64,000 nucleotides of DNA from Halobaculum rubrum (GCF_019880225.1 NZ_CP082284.1:1550001-1614000); one strand, 5' to 3'. Shown: positions 1 to 9,046, counted from the first letter of the stretch. Made by a program: numbers and translations. Notes: generated from the sequence alone by a model not told the origin.

Positions 1-1
1 G

Positions 2-241
<240 letters not shown>

Positions 242-437
242 CCATCGGGCCGACCTGACACCCGCACTCGAGCAGTCGCGATTCGTTCCTTCGTTTTCCG
301 CGTCGCCAGCGACTGGACCCCCTCGCACGCGACGGCCGGCGTTCCCGGGTCGTCGCTGTGGGTCGTCGCCTGACCCGGTGTCGCTCCCGTCACACGCACG
401 CCAACGGCTTTAGGTGGCGTCGACCTACTCCCGGCAG

Positions 438-2591
438 ATGCAGCAACGAGGCCTCGCCGTGGTCGCCGTCGTCGTGCTGATCTCGTCGCTCGTCGCGCCC
501 GCAGTCGCGATCGATCCGGCGTCGGCGACCGGGCAGCCGACCGCAGTCGGCAGCTTCACCGGGCCTGCCGATATCGACGCGCCTGCGACGACTCCCGCCG
601 CCTCGCTCGCCGACGGCGACGACATCCGCCTCACGACGACGCTCGCGCTCACCCCGGACAGCCCGGGGTCGGTCGCGGTCACGCTGCGGTTCGACGTTCC
701 CGACCGCGTCACCGCGGTCGAGGCGACGATCGCCGCCGACGCCGAGGCGGTGACGACCGAGGGCTTCTCCGCGACCGAGGGCGACACCTACGAGTGGGAC
801 GGGGAGACGGCGACGCCGACGATCCGGTACCGGCTGCCGGCGAACCGAACCGCGGCCACCGGACGGCTCGACCGGCTCGGACCGCGATCGGCAGGACCGA
901 GTCCGGACGGCGTCTCGGGCACGGCTGCCGGCGATACGGGGTACCTGTTCGTCGACACCGGTCCCTGGGCGCTCGTGTCGCTGCCGGGGACGAGCCTCTC
1001 GTGGCGCTACCGCGGCGAGACGGTGGGGCTCTCGCGCGAGGCGACGACCGCCGGCCCCGGCGCCGTCGGCGACCGCGTCGCGTTCCTCGGCGAGCACGCC
1101 GTCCGCGAGCGAACCGCCAACGGCCAGACGTTTCGGCTGGTCGTCCCCGCGGCGTCGGACGGCGCGATGACGGTTCGGCCCGAACGGGTGCTCGACTCGT
1201 TTGCGGCGGCGTCGGGCGACCTCCGCGTCGGCGACCGCGACGAGTCGGTGTTCGTTGTCGCCGCGCCGACGGGCGTCGACTGGGCGGTTCGCGGGCTCCA
1301 GACGGGCGATTCGGACGCGTGGGTGCGCGCGGACGAACCGCTCGATGACCCGCAAAGCGCGTGGCTCCACGAGTACGTCCACACGCGCCAGTCGTTCGCG
1401 ACGACCGCCGAGACGCGCTGGCTGACGGAGGGGTCGGCCGATTACTACGCCGCGCTGCTCGCGCTGCGGCAGGGGCTGACCGACTTCCCGGCGTTCGCCG
1501 ACCACCTCGAACGCGGCGCCGAGGCGCCGTACGGGGACGACGTGCTCGCGGACCCGGGCACGTGGACGACGGGGACTCCGTACCGGAAGGGCTCGCTCGT
1601 CGCCGGCGAGACCGACCGCCGGATCCGGCTGGCCAGCGACGGCGGCGCCACCTTCGCGACGGTGGTCGCGCGCCTGAACGCCGAGTCCGAGCCGATCTCC
1701 GGGGACCGATTCCGGGCGCTCGTCGCCGACGCGGGCGACGAGTCGGTCGCCGACGAGACCGGGCGATACGTCCGGACGGACGCCGCGCCCGGCATGTGGT
1801 CGGCGTCGGCCCACGAGGCGGCGTTCGGGACGCCCGTGGCCCGCATCGCGGTCGACCCGCCGGCGCGGGTCGCCGTCGAGGGTCCGTTCCGGAACACGAG
1901 TCTCGCGCCGCCCGTCACGGTCGCCGTCGGGGAGTCGCTGACCGTCCCCGTCGCCGTCTCGAACGTCGGCGGCGCCGCCGGCGACTACCGGGTCGCGCTC
2001 GCGGCGAACGACCGGACGGTCGACGCCGCGAACGGCACCCTCGCGGCCGGCGGGAACGCGACCGTGCCGCTGTCGTGGACGCCGACCGAGCCCGGGACGT
2101 ACGCGGTGACTGTGCGCGGGCGCACCTACGAGGTGTTCGTCGAGGAGCCGTCGACGCCCTCGGTCGCCTCGGTGTCGGTGAATCGCACGACCGTCCCGGC
2201 CGGGGACGGCGTGTCGGTGACCGCCGAGGTCGTCGCCGAGGGACCGGTCCCCGCCGAGGGCGACCTCGCCGTTCGCGTCGACGGCGAGACGGTCGCGACC
2301 GAGCGCGTCCGCGTCGGTCCCGGCGAGGCCACGACGCTTCGCGTCACGATCCGCGTCGACGAGCCGGGCGCTCACACCGTGTCCGTCGGCGACGCGGGCG
2401 CGTCGTTCACCGTCGAGTCCGCGGACGGTGGAGACGGCACTGAGAGAACCGATTCCACGAACGGGGCCGACGACGGGCGAGCGGGCGGGACCGCCGCCCC
2501 CGTCCCGGGATTCGGATTCGGCGCGGCCGCGGCGTCGCTGGCGGTCGCACTCGCGGTTGCGCTCCTGACGAGGCGCCGATCAGAAGGGTGA
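438..2591 (+). CDS. Cell-surface gluzincin-like metalloprotease with PGF-CTERM anchor
   Basis: A secreted protein of 717 residues. The N-terminus is a classical signal peptide (residues 1 to about 25, ending VAPAVA). Residues 311-315 read HEYVH, a zinc HExxH motif, and E331 in WLTEGSADYY is the probable third ligand, as in gluzincin peptidases. After it come one or two Ig/CARDB-like beta domains (about 465-670), a Ser/Thr/Gly/Asp-rich stalk, and a PGF motif, hydrophobic stretch and RRR tail, the PGF-CTERM signal cut by archaeosortase A in haloarchaea. So it is probably lipid-anchored in the S-layer. I chose ATG 438 over GTG 414 because a TATA-like GCTTTAGG sits about 28 nt before it and the signal peptide begins there. 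The substrate is unknown. Confidence 0.8.
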   Translation: MQQRGLAVVAVVVLISSLVAPAVAIDPASATGQPTAVGSFTGPADIDAPATTPAASLADGDDIRLTTTLALTPDSPGSVAVTLRFDVPDRVTAVEATIAADAEAVTTEGFSATEGDTYEWDGETATPTIRYRLPANRTAATGRLDRLGPRSAGPSPDGVSGTAAGDTGYLFVDTGPWALVSLPGTSLSWRYRGETVGLSREATTAGPGAVGDRVAFLGEHAVRERTANGQTFRLVVPAASDGAMTVRPERVLDSFAAASGDLRVGDRDESVFVVAAPTGVDWAVRGLQTGDSDAWVRADEPLDDPQSAWLHEYVHTRQSFATTAETRWLTEGSADYYAALLALRQGLTDFPAFADHLERGAEAPYGDDVLADPGTWTTGTPYRKGSLVAGETDRRIRLASDGGATFATVVARLNAESEPISGDRFRALVADAGDESVADETGRYVRTDAAPGMWSASAHEAAFGTPVARIAVDPPARVAVEGPFRNTSLAPPVTVAVGESLTVPVAVSNVGGAAGDYRVALAANDRTVDAANGTLAAGGNATVPLSWTPTEPGTYAVTVRGRTYEVFVEEPSTPSVASVSVNRTTVPAGDGVSVTAEVVAEGPVPAEGDLAVRVDGETVATERVRVGPGEATTLRVTIRVDEPGAHTVSVGDAGASFTVESADGGDGTERTDSTNGADDGRAGGTAAPVPGFGFGAAAASLAVALAVALLTRRRSEG

Positions 2592-2960
2592 CTGCGGGCC
2601 GTCGTCGGCCGCGGCGGCGGCGCCGTCCGTGTCCGACGCGCCGGCCTCCAGTTCGCCGCCCCAAGCGTTCAGTCCCCCCGCCATGCTCTCGACGACCGCG
2701 TCGGTCGTCCCCTCGAAGGAGGCGATGAGCCGGGCCGCCTGGACGCTTGACTCCCCGTGCGGGCACACCGTCACGATGCGCTCGCTCCCCGAGAGCGACG
2801 CCACTCGGGTCGGGAGCTGGTTGAGCGGGATGTTCTCGGAGCCGGGGATGTGGCCGCGCGTGTACGCCCCCGGCGAGCGGATGTCGACGACGCGGATGTC
2901 CGCGTCCTCGGCGAGGAGTCGCTCGACCTCCTCGGGCGTGATCTCGCCGTCCATGTCCAT
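2580..2960 (-). CDS. Rhodanese-like domain protein
   Basis: A 126-residue single rhodanese domain. Visible are the strand and loop RVVDIRSPGAYTRGHIPGSENIP and the active-site loop VCPHGESS with the cysteine that would carry a persulfide, followed by the MAGGLNAW element typical of the family. Rhodaneses move sulfane sulfur; the acceptor is unknown here. The C-terminal 30 residues are an acidic Ala/Asp tail. Its stop overlaps the 3' end of the convergent metalloprotease gene by 12 nt. The two ATGs at 2958 and 2952 are equivalent; I took the first. Confidence 0.88.
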   Translation of the reverse strand: MDMDGEITPEEVERLLAEDADIRVVDIRSPGAYTRGHIPGSENIPLNQLPTRVASLSGSERIVTVCPHGESSVQAARLIASFEGTTDAVVESMAGGLNAWGGELEAGASDTDGAAAAADDGPQSPF

Positions 2961-3034
2961 GGGGTGCCGTCGCCCGGGGAAAAGCGCTCCGCCGGCGGCG
3001 ATCCGTGGCGCTCCGTCGCGGTCGCGACGCTCCG

Positions 3035-3664
3035 CTACAGCAACCCCTCCTCGCGAGCGAGCAGGACACCCTCCAGCGTCGCGTCGTTCGTCGGCGGCGA
3101 GCGAACCACGCCGACCGCCTCGTCGACGGGGACGGTTCGCGGGACGAGGTACTCGTTGTCGTCGAGATCCTGTCCGACGGGCTCCAGCCCCTCGGCGAAG
3201 ACGAACCCGCGGGTGTGCCTGAGCAGCCCGGTCGTGCACTGCACCTCCCCGAGCAGCGAGAGGGAATCCGCCTCGAACCCGGTTTCCTCGCGGAGCTCTC
3301 GTCGGCCCGCGGCGGTGTACGACTCCCCGCTCTCGACGATGCCCGCGGGGAGCTCCAGCTGCGTGTTGCGGACGGTCGGCCGGTACTGTTCGACCAGCAG
3401 GAGGTCCTCGCCGGCGCGGGCGACGACGACCACCGCCGTCGCCAACTCCGACCAGTAGTACCGCTTCGTCGAGCCGTCGGGATGCTCTACCAGGTCGTAG
3501 CCGGCGGTCTGCCAGCCGGTCTCGTACTCCACCACCGTCTCCAGCACGGGCCAGTCGGGCTCGCCCGGCCAGTCGTGGCGGCGGCCGTCGTCGAACTCGG
3601 GCTCGTCGCTCGTCCACGTCGCATCGGATCCGCGCGTCTCGTCGGTTCGTGTCTCGTCGCTCAC
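3035..3664 (-). CDS. Nudix hydrolase, ADP-ribose pyrophosphatase type
   Basis: A 209-residue Nudix protein. The box Gx5Ex7REUxEExGU is complete at residues 108-130 (GIVESGE ... RRELREETGF), with the Glu residues that bind Mg2+. The upstream strand LLVEQYRPTVRNTQLELPAG is typical of the ADP-ribose/NDP-sugar subfamily, which hydrolyses ADP-ribose to AMP and ribose 5-phosphate. The first 35 residues are an acidic, probably disordered extension. It starts with GTG at 3662-3664 and overlaps the stop of the upstream membrane-protein gene by 4 nt, so the two are probably translated together. Confidence 0.88.
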   Translation of the reverse strand: MSDETRTDETRGSDATWTSDEPEFDDGRRHDWPGEPDWPVLETVVEYETGWQTAGYDLVEHPDGSTKRYYWSELATAVVVVARAGEDLLLVEQYRPTVRNTQLELPAGIVESGESYTAAGRRELREETGFEADSLSLLGEVQCTTGLLRHTRGFVFAEGLEPVGQDLDDNEYLVPRTVPVDEAVGVVRSPPTNDATLEGVLLAREEGLL

Positions 3665-4062
3665 GGGTGGACGACGGTTACGCGGTAGCGGGTATCGTTG
3701 TACCGGACGAGGACGGCGTCGCCGTCGACGGCGTCCGGCGGCGCGAACTCTCTGAACGTCGCCAGTTCGTCGAACGGCGAGTGCGTGAACTCCTCTTTCA
3801 GGCCGTACGACCCCCGCCGGTACGCTTCGGAGCGGCCGTCGCTCGACTCGACGGCCGAGAGGAAGTACTGGAACCGCCGCTCGGCGACGCCGCCCTCGGT
3901 CGCGTTCAGCTCGTAGGCCGGGCCGTCGGCCTCGGCCACGGGGGTCGCCTCCAGGTAGTACGGGTCGCCGGCGCCGAGATACGAGGGGAGCGCCCCGAGC
4001 GCGAGCAGTCCGACGAGCACGACGAGGACTGCCGCGAGGAACGTCCGCGTAGCCGGTCGCAT
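3661..4062 (-). CDS. Small membrane-anchored protein of unknown function
   Basis: A 133-residue protein I do not recognise. Residues 7-28 form one hydrophobic helix (FLAAVLVVLVGLLALGALPSYL) preceded by Arg residues, so it is an N-terminal anchor or uncleaved signal. The rest is a soluble alpha/beta domain that should face outside, ending with the strand pair VLVRYNDTRYRVTVV. It forms an operon with the downstream Nudix gene, with a GTGA overlap. Confidence 0.75.
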   Translation of the reverse strand: MRPATRTFLAAVLVVLVGLLALGALPSYLGAGDPYYLEATPVAEADGPAYELNATEGGVAERRFQYFLSAVESSDGRSEAYRRGSYGLKEEFTHSPFDELATFREFAPPDAVDGDAVLVRYNDTRYRVTVVHP

Positions 4063-4093
4063 GGACGCGGTAGGGGCCGACGGCGAAAACCCG

Positions 4094-4621
4094 TTACGGC
4101 TCCCCCGACCCGTCGTTCGTTCCCGGCTCGATCCCGGCCTCGTCGTCACCGTCGCGTTCCCCACTGTCCACGACCGGTCGGTACGCCCGGCCGAACGCAC
4201 GCCGCCGGAGCGTTCCGAGTGCGGCCTCGCGCTCGGCCTGCCACGTCGCCGCGACGACGGGCTTGGTGCGCTCGCTTCGCTCGCCCTCGCCTTCGCCGTC
4301 GGGCGCGAACGCGACCGGGTGCCAGACGACGTTGTCGACGTTGTCGCTGCCGGCCACGTCGGACTCGTACTCCGGATGGTCGTCAAGCCACGCCTCGTAC
4401 TCCTCGCGCGTGCCGACGTGAACGCGAAGCAGCGACGCGAACAGGGCGTCGCGGACGGTCTCGATCACCTCGCCGGTGACGCGCTCGGCGTACTCCTCGC
4501 GGTCGAACGCCATCGCCCTCGTCGCCTCGCGGACGGCGACCTTCGCGGCGGGCACGAGCGTGTCGTACTCCTCGCGCGCGGCCGCCGGCGTCGCCGGCGC
4601 GAGCGTCCCTTCGGTGTCCAT
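4094..4621 (-). CDS. Haloarchaeal conserved protein, DUF5809-like
   Basis: A 175-residue soluble acidic protein. It matches my memory of the haloarchaeal family DUF5809, function unknown; I could not verify this. The core (residues 1-150) is helical, with conserved-looking WHPVAFAP and KPVVAATWQAEREAALGTLRRRAFGRAYRP; the C-terminus is an Asp/Gly-rich tail. The start MDTEGTLAP at 4621 is preferred over an in-frame ATG nine codons earlier. It follows a DUF5810-like gene on the same strand with a 56-nt gap, and the pair may be cotranscribed. Confidence 0.75.
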   Translation of the reverse strand: MDTEGTLAPATPAAAREEYDTLVPAAKVAVREATRAMAFDREEYAERVTGEVIETVRDALFASLLRVHVGTREEYEAWLDDHPEYESDVAGSDNVDNVVWHPVAFAPDGEGEGERSERTKPVVAATWQAEREAALGTLRRRAFGRAYRPVVDSGERDGDDEAGIEPGTNDGSGEP

Positions 4622-4677
4622 ACCCGCCGCTGGGAGCGTGCGAGTCAAGAGTCGTTCCCTTCTCGAACCGAGAGCGG

Positions 4678-5124
4678 CTACTCCTCGTCGGCGGGTTCGT
4701 CGCCGCCGGTCCCGCCGCCGCCGTCCCCGTCCGCGCTCTCCTCGTCGAGCCCGTACATCTCCTCGGTCAGCTCCTGCGCCTCCTCCAGAACGGACTCGAC
4801 GGCCTCGTCGACGACCGCCTCCGCGGCGCCGCTCGTCGAGTCGCCGGTCACGTCGGGACGCGCCGCGTCGTCGTGTTGGTGGTCGCGATGGCCGTGCCCT
4901 CCGCCGGTGGTGTCCTCGAACACCTCGTCGTACTCGGTCTCCTCGGCGAACTCGGTCACCGAAGACGCCAGATCCGCCGGGGTGCGGTCGCCCCAGTCGT
5001 CGACGCGCTCGTCCAGCCAGCCCTCGTGCTCGTCGCCGTGGAGCATGGCCGTGAACGCCAGGTGGTTCGCGAGGTGCTCGCCGTCGCGCTGGGGCGTCTC
5101 ACACACCGGACAGGCGTATCCCAT
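4678..5124 (-). CDS. Zinc-ribbon-like haloarchaeal protein, DUF5810-like
   Basis: A 148-residue protein starting MGYACPVCETPQ, a CxxC knuckle, followed by HLANHLAFTAMLHGDEH; the two Cys and two of these His could form a C2H2-type zinc site. After it come WLDERVDDW and a low-complexity Gly/His/Asp linker (GGGHGHRDHQHDD), then a helical acidic tail. It resembles the haloarchaeal family DUF5810; no biochemical role is known to me. It lies 56 nt upstream of the DUF5809-like gene. Confidence 0.78.
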   Translation of the reverse strand: MGYACPVCETPQRDGEHLANHLAFTAMLHGDEHEGWLDERVDDWGDRTPADLASSVTEFAEETEYDEVFEDTTGGGHGHRDHQHDDAARPDVTGDSTSGAAEAVVDEAVESVLEEAQELTEEMYGLDEESADGDGGGGTGGDEPADEE

Positions 5125-5225
5125 ATCCCGGATGGGGCGCCGAGCGTGAAAACGGCTGCCGTCCGCGGCCGTCGCTCGAAGCGCCGCCGAAGCGCTGTCG
5201 GCCGGGATCTCGCCCGATCGAAGGC

Positions 5226-5816
5226 TTACGGCCCGCCCGCGTTGCGCTCGCGGACCCACTCGCCAAGATCCAGCCGCATCACGAACGCCGCCTCGCCGTC
5301 GCCGTAGTACCGCGGGATCCGCCGCGCCGGCCGGAACCCCTCGTCGGCGTACAGCGACTGCGCCCGGTGATTCGTCTCGCGCACCTCCAACTTCACCACA
5401 CTCGCGCCCGCGGCCGCCAACTCCGACAGCGACGCCCGGAGCAGGCGGCGGCCGAGCCCCTCTCCCTGCATGCCGGGGTGAACGGCTACGTCCTTGATGT
5501 GGCCGATGTCCCGGCCGTGGTTCGGCGTCACGTCGCCGACGACGTAGCCGAGCACGTCGCCGGCGTCGATTCCCGCGGTTCCCCCGCTCCCGGTCGCAGC
5601 ATCCCGACCGCCGTCGTGGCTGCCCTCGGTGTCACCTTCGGCGACGAGGAACCCGGGGGCATCGAGCAGTCCCTCGAACGCGGCGTACGGCCACGGCTGC
5701 GTGAACACGGCCTTCTCGATGCGGAACACGCCGAGCAGGTCCGCCCGGTCGGCCGGGCGGATCCGGACCCCGCTGTCAGCGTTGTCGCCGGTGGCCGAGC
5801 CGCGCGAGGTGGTCAC
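5226..5816 (-). CDS. rimI: Ribosomal protein alanine N-acetyltransferase RimI-like (GNAT)
   Basis: A 196-residue GNAT acetyltransferase. Archaeal RimI homologues acetylate N-termini of proteins, often after Met removal. Motif A is clear: HIKDVAVHPGMQGEGLGRRLL, with the Q/RxxGxG/A acetyl-CoA loop. RIEKAVFTQPWPYAAFEGLL and the end KLEVRETNHRAQSLYADEGF ... PRYYGDGEAAFVM are also typical RimI elements. A 25-residue Gly/Asp insert (about residues 57-81) is haloarchaeal filler. The start is GTG 5816, supported by a TATA-like CTTATCC about 28 nt upstream (5841-5847), giving a leaderless mRNA. Confidence 0.88.
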   Translation of the reverse strand: MTTSRGSATGDNADSGVRIRPADRADLLGVFRIEKAVFTQPWPYAAFEGLLDAPGFLVAEGDTEGSHDGGRDAATGSGGTAGIDAGDVLGYVVGDVTPNHGRDIGHIKDVAVHPGMQGEGLGRRLLRASLSELAAAGASVVKLEVRETNHRAQSLYADEGFRPARRIPRYYGDGEAAFVMRLDLGEWVRERNAGGP

Positions 5817-6313
5817 GGACGCCCCTTTGGAAGTGGTAGGGATAAGTGGATTGGCGGATCGGCGGTCGAAACTGGCGAAGAAGGGACTGTTTCGGTCCGG
5901 TGTGGTGCGGTCGACGTATCGTCCCGCGAGCGAGGCCGGAGGCCGAGCGAGCGGCCTTTTGATCATCATCAGAGCCGCGGTGCGGTTCCGATCCGCAGTC
6001 GGATTCTCCGAATCCGGCCGCATAAACGAGTTTTGCGGGGGTTTGGTTGCAGTCGCTCGAGAGGCTCGAAGCGCCTCTCGTGATGCCCCCAGATCCGACG
6101 GACCTGGCTGCTAACCAGACGCCAACGGCGTCTGGTAACGACGAGAGACGACTCCGCCGTCTCTCGAACCACGCGCTGCTTCGCGGCGTGCGAGGAAATC
6201 TCTCCGAAAACGTGGTCGTTCGTGGGCGACTCGGGCCCCGCGGCCTCACTCCGTTCGGCCGCGGACACCTCATCGTCGTTCTTCGGAGACGCTCGCTTCG
6301 CCCGCGTCTCGCC
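5817..6313. other. Intergenic stretch with rimI promoter and stacked hairpins
   Basis: No protein gene fits here. Next to rimI is its TATA-like box (5841-5847, minus strand). Around 5925-5965 an imperfect inverted repeat GCGAGCGAGGCC/GGCCGAGCGAGC is followed by TTTT on the plus strand. From 6058 to 6264 there are four strong inverted repeats, listed separately, downstream of the aconitase stop (minus strand). Confidence 0.6.
6058..6264. repeat. Cluster of four perfect inverted repeats downstream of aconitase
   Basis: Four perfect stem-loops in about 200 bases: CGAGAGGC/GCCTCTCG (6058-6065 and 6073-6080), ACCAGACGCC/GGCGTCTGGT (6114-6123 and 6127-6136, loop 3 nt), CGAGAGACG/CGTCTCTCG (6142-6150 and 6158-6166) and CCGCGGCC/GGCCGCGG (6238-6245 and 6257-6264). 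They lie 50-256 nt past the aconitase stop. They could end transcription or protect the mRNA 3' end, but four in a row is more than a terminator needs. Confidence 0.7.
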
Positions 6314-8299
6314 TCAGTCGTCGGCGGGCGCCGCGCCGCTGCCGGTGTCGTGCTGCTGTTTCGTCCACGAGAGCTTCCCGCCGGCCGCGAGGATCTCGCG
6401 CTCGCGCTCGGAGGCGTCGAGGTGCGCCGTGGCCTCCCAGTCGTCGTTCACGCGGACCGTGAACTCGGTGGCGCCGTTGCGGACGCCCTCGCCCACGTCG
6501 TCGACGATCTCGATGTCGTCGCCCTGGTCGATGTTCTCGTACGTCTCCTCGTCGATGGTGAGCGGGACGAGGCCGAAGTTGAACAGGTTCGCCTTGTGGA
6601 TGCGGGCGAAGCTCTCCGCGAGCACGCCCTCGACGCCGAGGAACATCGGGCACAGGGCCGCGTGTTCACGCGAGGAGCCCTGCCCGTAGTTCTCGCCGGC
6701 GACGAGGAAGCCGCCGTCGGCGTCCAGCGCGCGCTGTGCGAACGTGTCGTCGACGCGCGAGAGCGTGAACTCCGAGAGCTTCTCGATGTTCGAGCGGAAC
6801 TTGAGGATGTCCGCCGTCGCCGGGATGATGTGGTCGGTCGTGATGTTGTCCTCCATCTTCAGGAGCGCCTCGCCCTCGATGTCGGAGGCGAGCTCGTCCT
6901 TCAGGGGGACGTCGCCGATGTTCGGCCCCTTGATGAGGCCGTCGTCGACGGACTCGTCGGGGCTGATGATGTCCGGGTCGGACTCGCCCATGCCGGGGCC
7001 GTACTTCGTCCCCATCTCGAGGCCGGGTGCCTCGAGGTCGCCGAGCTCGTCGGCCAGGTCTCGCGGGTCGACGATCTCGCCGGTGATGGCCGCCGCCGTG
7101 GCGACCTCGGGCGAGCACAGGTACACCGAGTCGTCCTCGATGCCCGAGCGGCCCTCGAAGTTGCGGTTGAACGTCCGCAGCGAGACGGAGTCGGAGGCGG
7201 GCACGTGGCCGATGCCGATACAGGCACCACACGTCGCCTCCGAGAAGTTGACGCCGGCGGCCATCATCTCCGCGGTCCAGCCCTCGCGGGCCAGCATCTC
7301 GGAGGCCTGCTTGGAGCCGGGCGCGACGATCATCTCGGTCTTCTTGGCGACCTCGCGGCCCTCGATCATCTTCGCGCCGGGGAGGATGTCCTCGTAGGCG
7401 CCGTTCGTACAGGAGCCGATGATGACCTGCTCGACGTCCTCGCCCGCGACCTCGCGGACGGGCACGACGTTGTCGGGCATCGACGGCGTCGCGATGAGCG
7501 GCTCGAGATCCGAGAGGTCGACCTCGATGGTCTCGGCGTACTCGGCGTCCTCGTCGGGCGTCAGCTCGACGTACTCCTCCTCGCGGTCCTGGCGCGCGAG
7601 CCAGTCTTTCGTCTTCTCGTCGGTGCCGAAGATCGAGGAGGTCGCGCCCAGCTCGGTGCCGAGGTTCGTGATGGTCGTCCGCTCGGGGATCGTGAGGTTG
7701 TCGACGCCGGATCCGGTGTACTCGAGTACCTTGCCCACGCCGCCCTTGACGGTCAGCTCGCCCAGCAGGTGGAGCGCGATGTCCTTCGCGGTCGCCCACT
7801 CGGGGAGCTCGCCCTCGAGCTGGACGTTGACAACCTCGGGCATCTCGACGTAGTAGGGGCCGCCGCCCATCGCTACGGCGATGTCGAGGCCGCCCGCGCC
7901 GATGGCGAACTGGCCGAGACCGCCGGGGGTCGGCGTGTGCGAGTCCGAGCCCAGCAGGGTCTTGCCGGGCGCCGCGAAGTTCTCCTTGTGGACCTGGTGG
8001 CAGATGCCGTTCCCGGGCCGGGAGAAGTACGCGCCGAAGGTTCCCGCCGCCGAGCGGAGGAAGCGGTGGTCGTCGGTGTTCTTGAAGTCGAACTGGTACG
8101 TCTGGTGGTCACAGTACTGCGCGGCCAGTTCCGTCTGGACCTCGTCGAGGTCGAGCGCCTCGAACTGCAGCCACACCATCGTCCCCGTCGTGTCCTGCGT
8201 AAGGACCTGGTCGATCTCAATTCCGATCTCCTCGCCGGGTGTCAGCTCACCCTCGACGAGGTGATCGTCGAGAATCTGCTCCGTGATCGTCTGTCCCAT
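6314..8299 (-). CDS. acn: Aconitate hydratase
   Basis: A 661-residue aconitase that interconverts citrate and isocitrate in the TCA cycle through a [4Fe-4S] cluster. The three cluster ligands are visible: C297 (IIGSCTNG) and C357/C360 (EATCGACIGIGH). Substrate-side motifs SDSHTPTPGGLG (about 118-129) and, in the C-terminal swivel domain, EDNITTDHIIPAT and ENYGQGSSREHAA are intact. The length is between the long AcnA and the short two-subunit LeuC/D types and fits archaeal single-chain aconitases. A TATA-like element at 8325-8333 lies about 28 nt before ATG 8299, so the mRNA is leaderless. The gene is divergent from the dUTPase gene. Confidence 0.96.
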   Translation of the reverse strand: MGQTITEQILDDHLVEGELTPGEEIGIEIDQVLTQDTTGTMVWLQFEALDLDEVQTELAAQYCDHQTYQFDFKNTDDHRFLRSAAGTFGAYFSRPGNGICHQVHKENFAAPGKTLLGSDSHTPTPGGLGQFAIGAGGLDIAVAMGGGPYYVEMPEVVNVQLEGELPEWATAKDIALHLLGELTVKGGVGKVLEYTGSGVDNLTIPERTTITNLGTELGATSSIFGTDEKTKDWLARQDREEEYVELTPDEDAEYAETIEVDLSDLEPLIATPSMPDNVVPVREVAGEDVEQVIIGSCTNGAYEDILPGAKMIEGREVAKKTEMIVAPGSKQASEMLAREGWTAEMMAAGVNFSEATCGACIGIGHVPASDSVSLRTFNRNFEGRSGIEDDSVYLCSPEVATAAAITGEIVDPRDLADELGDLEAPGLEMGTKYGPGMGESDPDIISPDESVDDGLIKGPNIGDVPLKDELASDIEGEALLKMEDNITTDHIIPATADILKFRSNIEKLSEFTLSRVDDTFAQRALDADGGFLVAGENYGQGSSREHAALCPMFLGVEGVLAESFARIHKANLFNFGLVPLTIDEETYENIDQGDDIEIVDDVGEGVRNGATEFTVRVNDDWEATAHLDASEREREILAAGGKLSWTKQQHDTGSGAAPADD

Positions 8300-8324
8300 A
8301 TCGTCCGCATATCCTCGCTCGGCG

Positions 8325-8333
8325 GATATAAAT
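8325..8333 (-). promoter_or_regulatory. TATA box of aconitase gene
   Basis: On the minus strand this reads GGATTTATATCC, an excellent archaeal TATA element centred about 29 nt before ATG 8299, so transcription would begin at or next to the start codon. Confidence 0.7.
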
Positions 8334-8528
8334 CCGGCGAGTTTCCACCCCGACGTTCGTGATAGACCGACGCTCCCTCCGGTAATTTTTGCACAGTCGA
8401 CGCGAGTATTGCCTCGTATTCTGTCCGAATGATCCGTCTACGGATCTGTTCGTGGACAACCGAAACCCGGTCGTACCAGTCGGTTTCCGACCGGCGGGCT
8501 TTTCGGTCGGCCTGTCTCTCCCTCGGGT

Positions 8529-8987
8529 ATGTTCGAATCGGGACCGACCGTCGCCGATCACGTCGACCCCGTCGACGACGACCAGATCCAGCCGAACGGC
8601 GTCGACTTGACGGTTGCCGCGCTGTACGACCAAGCGGAAGCCGGGCGGATCACACGCGACGGGAAGCACGTCGGCGACCGGCGGGAGATCGACCCCGAGG
8701 ACGGCCTGTACCGACTCGACCCCGGAACATACGTCCTGCAGTACGGCGAGCGCCTGCGGATTCCGGACGACCACGTCGGCTTCGTCTACCCGCGGTCGAC
8801 GCTGCTTCGCAACTCCTGCATGCTGAACACCGCAGTGTGGGACGCCGGGTACGAGGGTCGCGGTGAGGGGCTCCTCCAGGTCGGCCACCGGATCGAGATC
8901 GAACCCGGCGCCCGCGTCGCGCAGTTCGTCCTCGCGGCCGCCGACCACGAGGGTCACTACGACGGCATGTACCACGGGGAGGGATAG
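8529..8987 (+). CDS. dut: dUTP diphosphatase / dCTP deaminase family protein
   Basis: A 152-residue trimeric dUTPase-fold protein. It should act on dUTP (or dCTP) to keep uracil out of DNA. Motifs: GVDLTVAAL near residue 24, YPRSTLLRNS (PRSS-like phosphate loop), VWDAGYEGRGEGLLQVG (the DxGYxG uracil-binding hairpin), and the region ARVAQFVL. The DAGYEG form is closer to archaeal dUTPases than to classical dCTP deaminases, but sequence alone does not separate the two. A TATA-like GGCTTTTCGG at about 8497-8506 sits 27 nt before the ATG. Confidence 0.88.
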   Translation: MFESGPTVADHVDPVDDDQIQPNGVDLTVAALYDQAEAGRITRDGKHVGDRREIDPEDGLYRLDPGTYVLQYGERLRIPDDHVGFVYPRSTLLRNSCMLNTAVWDAGYEGRGEGLLQVGHRIEIEPGARVAQFVLAAADHEGHYDGMYHGEG

Positions 8988-9046
8988 GCCCCGGCGCCCC
9001 GGACTCCCCCGAGTCGTTCACTGCTTACCTGATGTTCTCAGGAATA

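Noticed and set aside
414-437. GTG 414 as start of the metalloprotease
   Set aside because: It overlaps the TATA-like box, and the signal peptide begins at ATG 438.
390-2375. Long minus-strand open frame of 661 codons opposite the metalloprotease gene
   Set aside because: In high-GC DNA the antisense frame of a real gene stays open. The product is Arg/Gly-rich low complexity without domains, whereas the plus-strand product has a signal peptide, HExxH and a sorting signal.
6047-8362. Plus-strand open frame of 771 codons opposite aconitase
   Set aside because: Pure antisense of the conserved aconitase gene; rich in Arg, Val and Leu with no family similarity.
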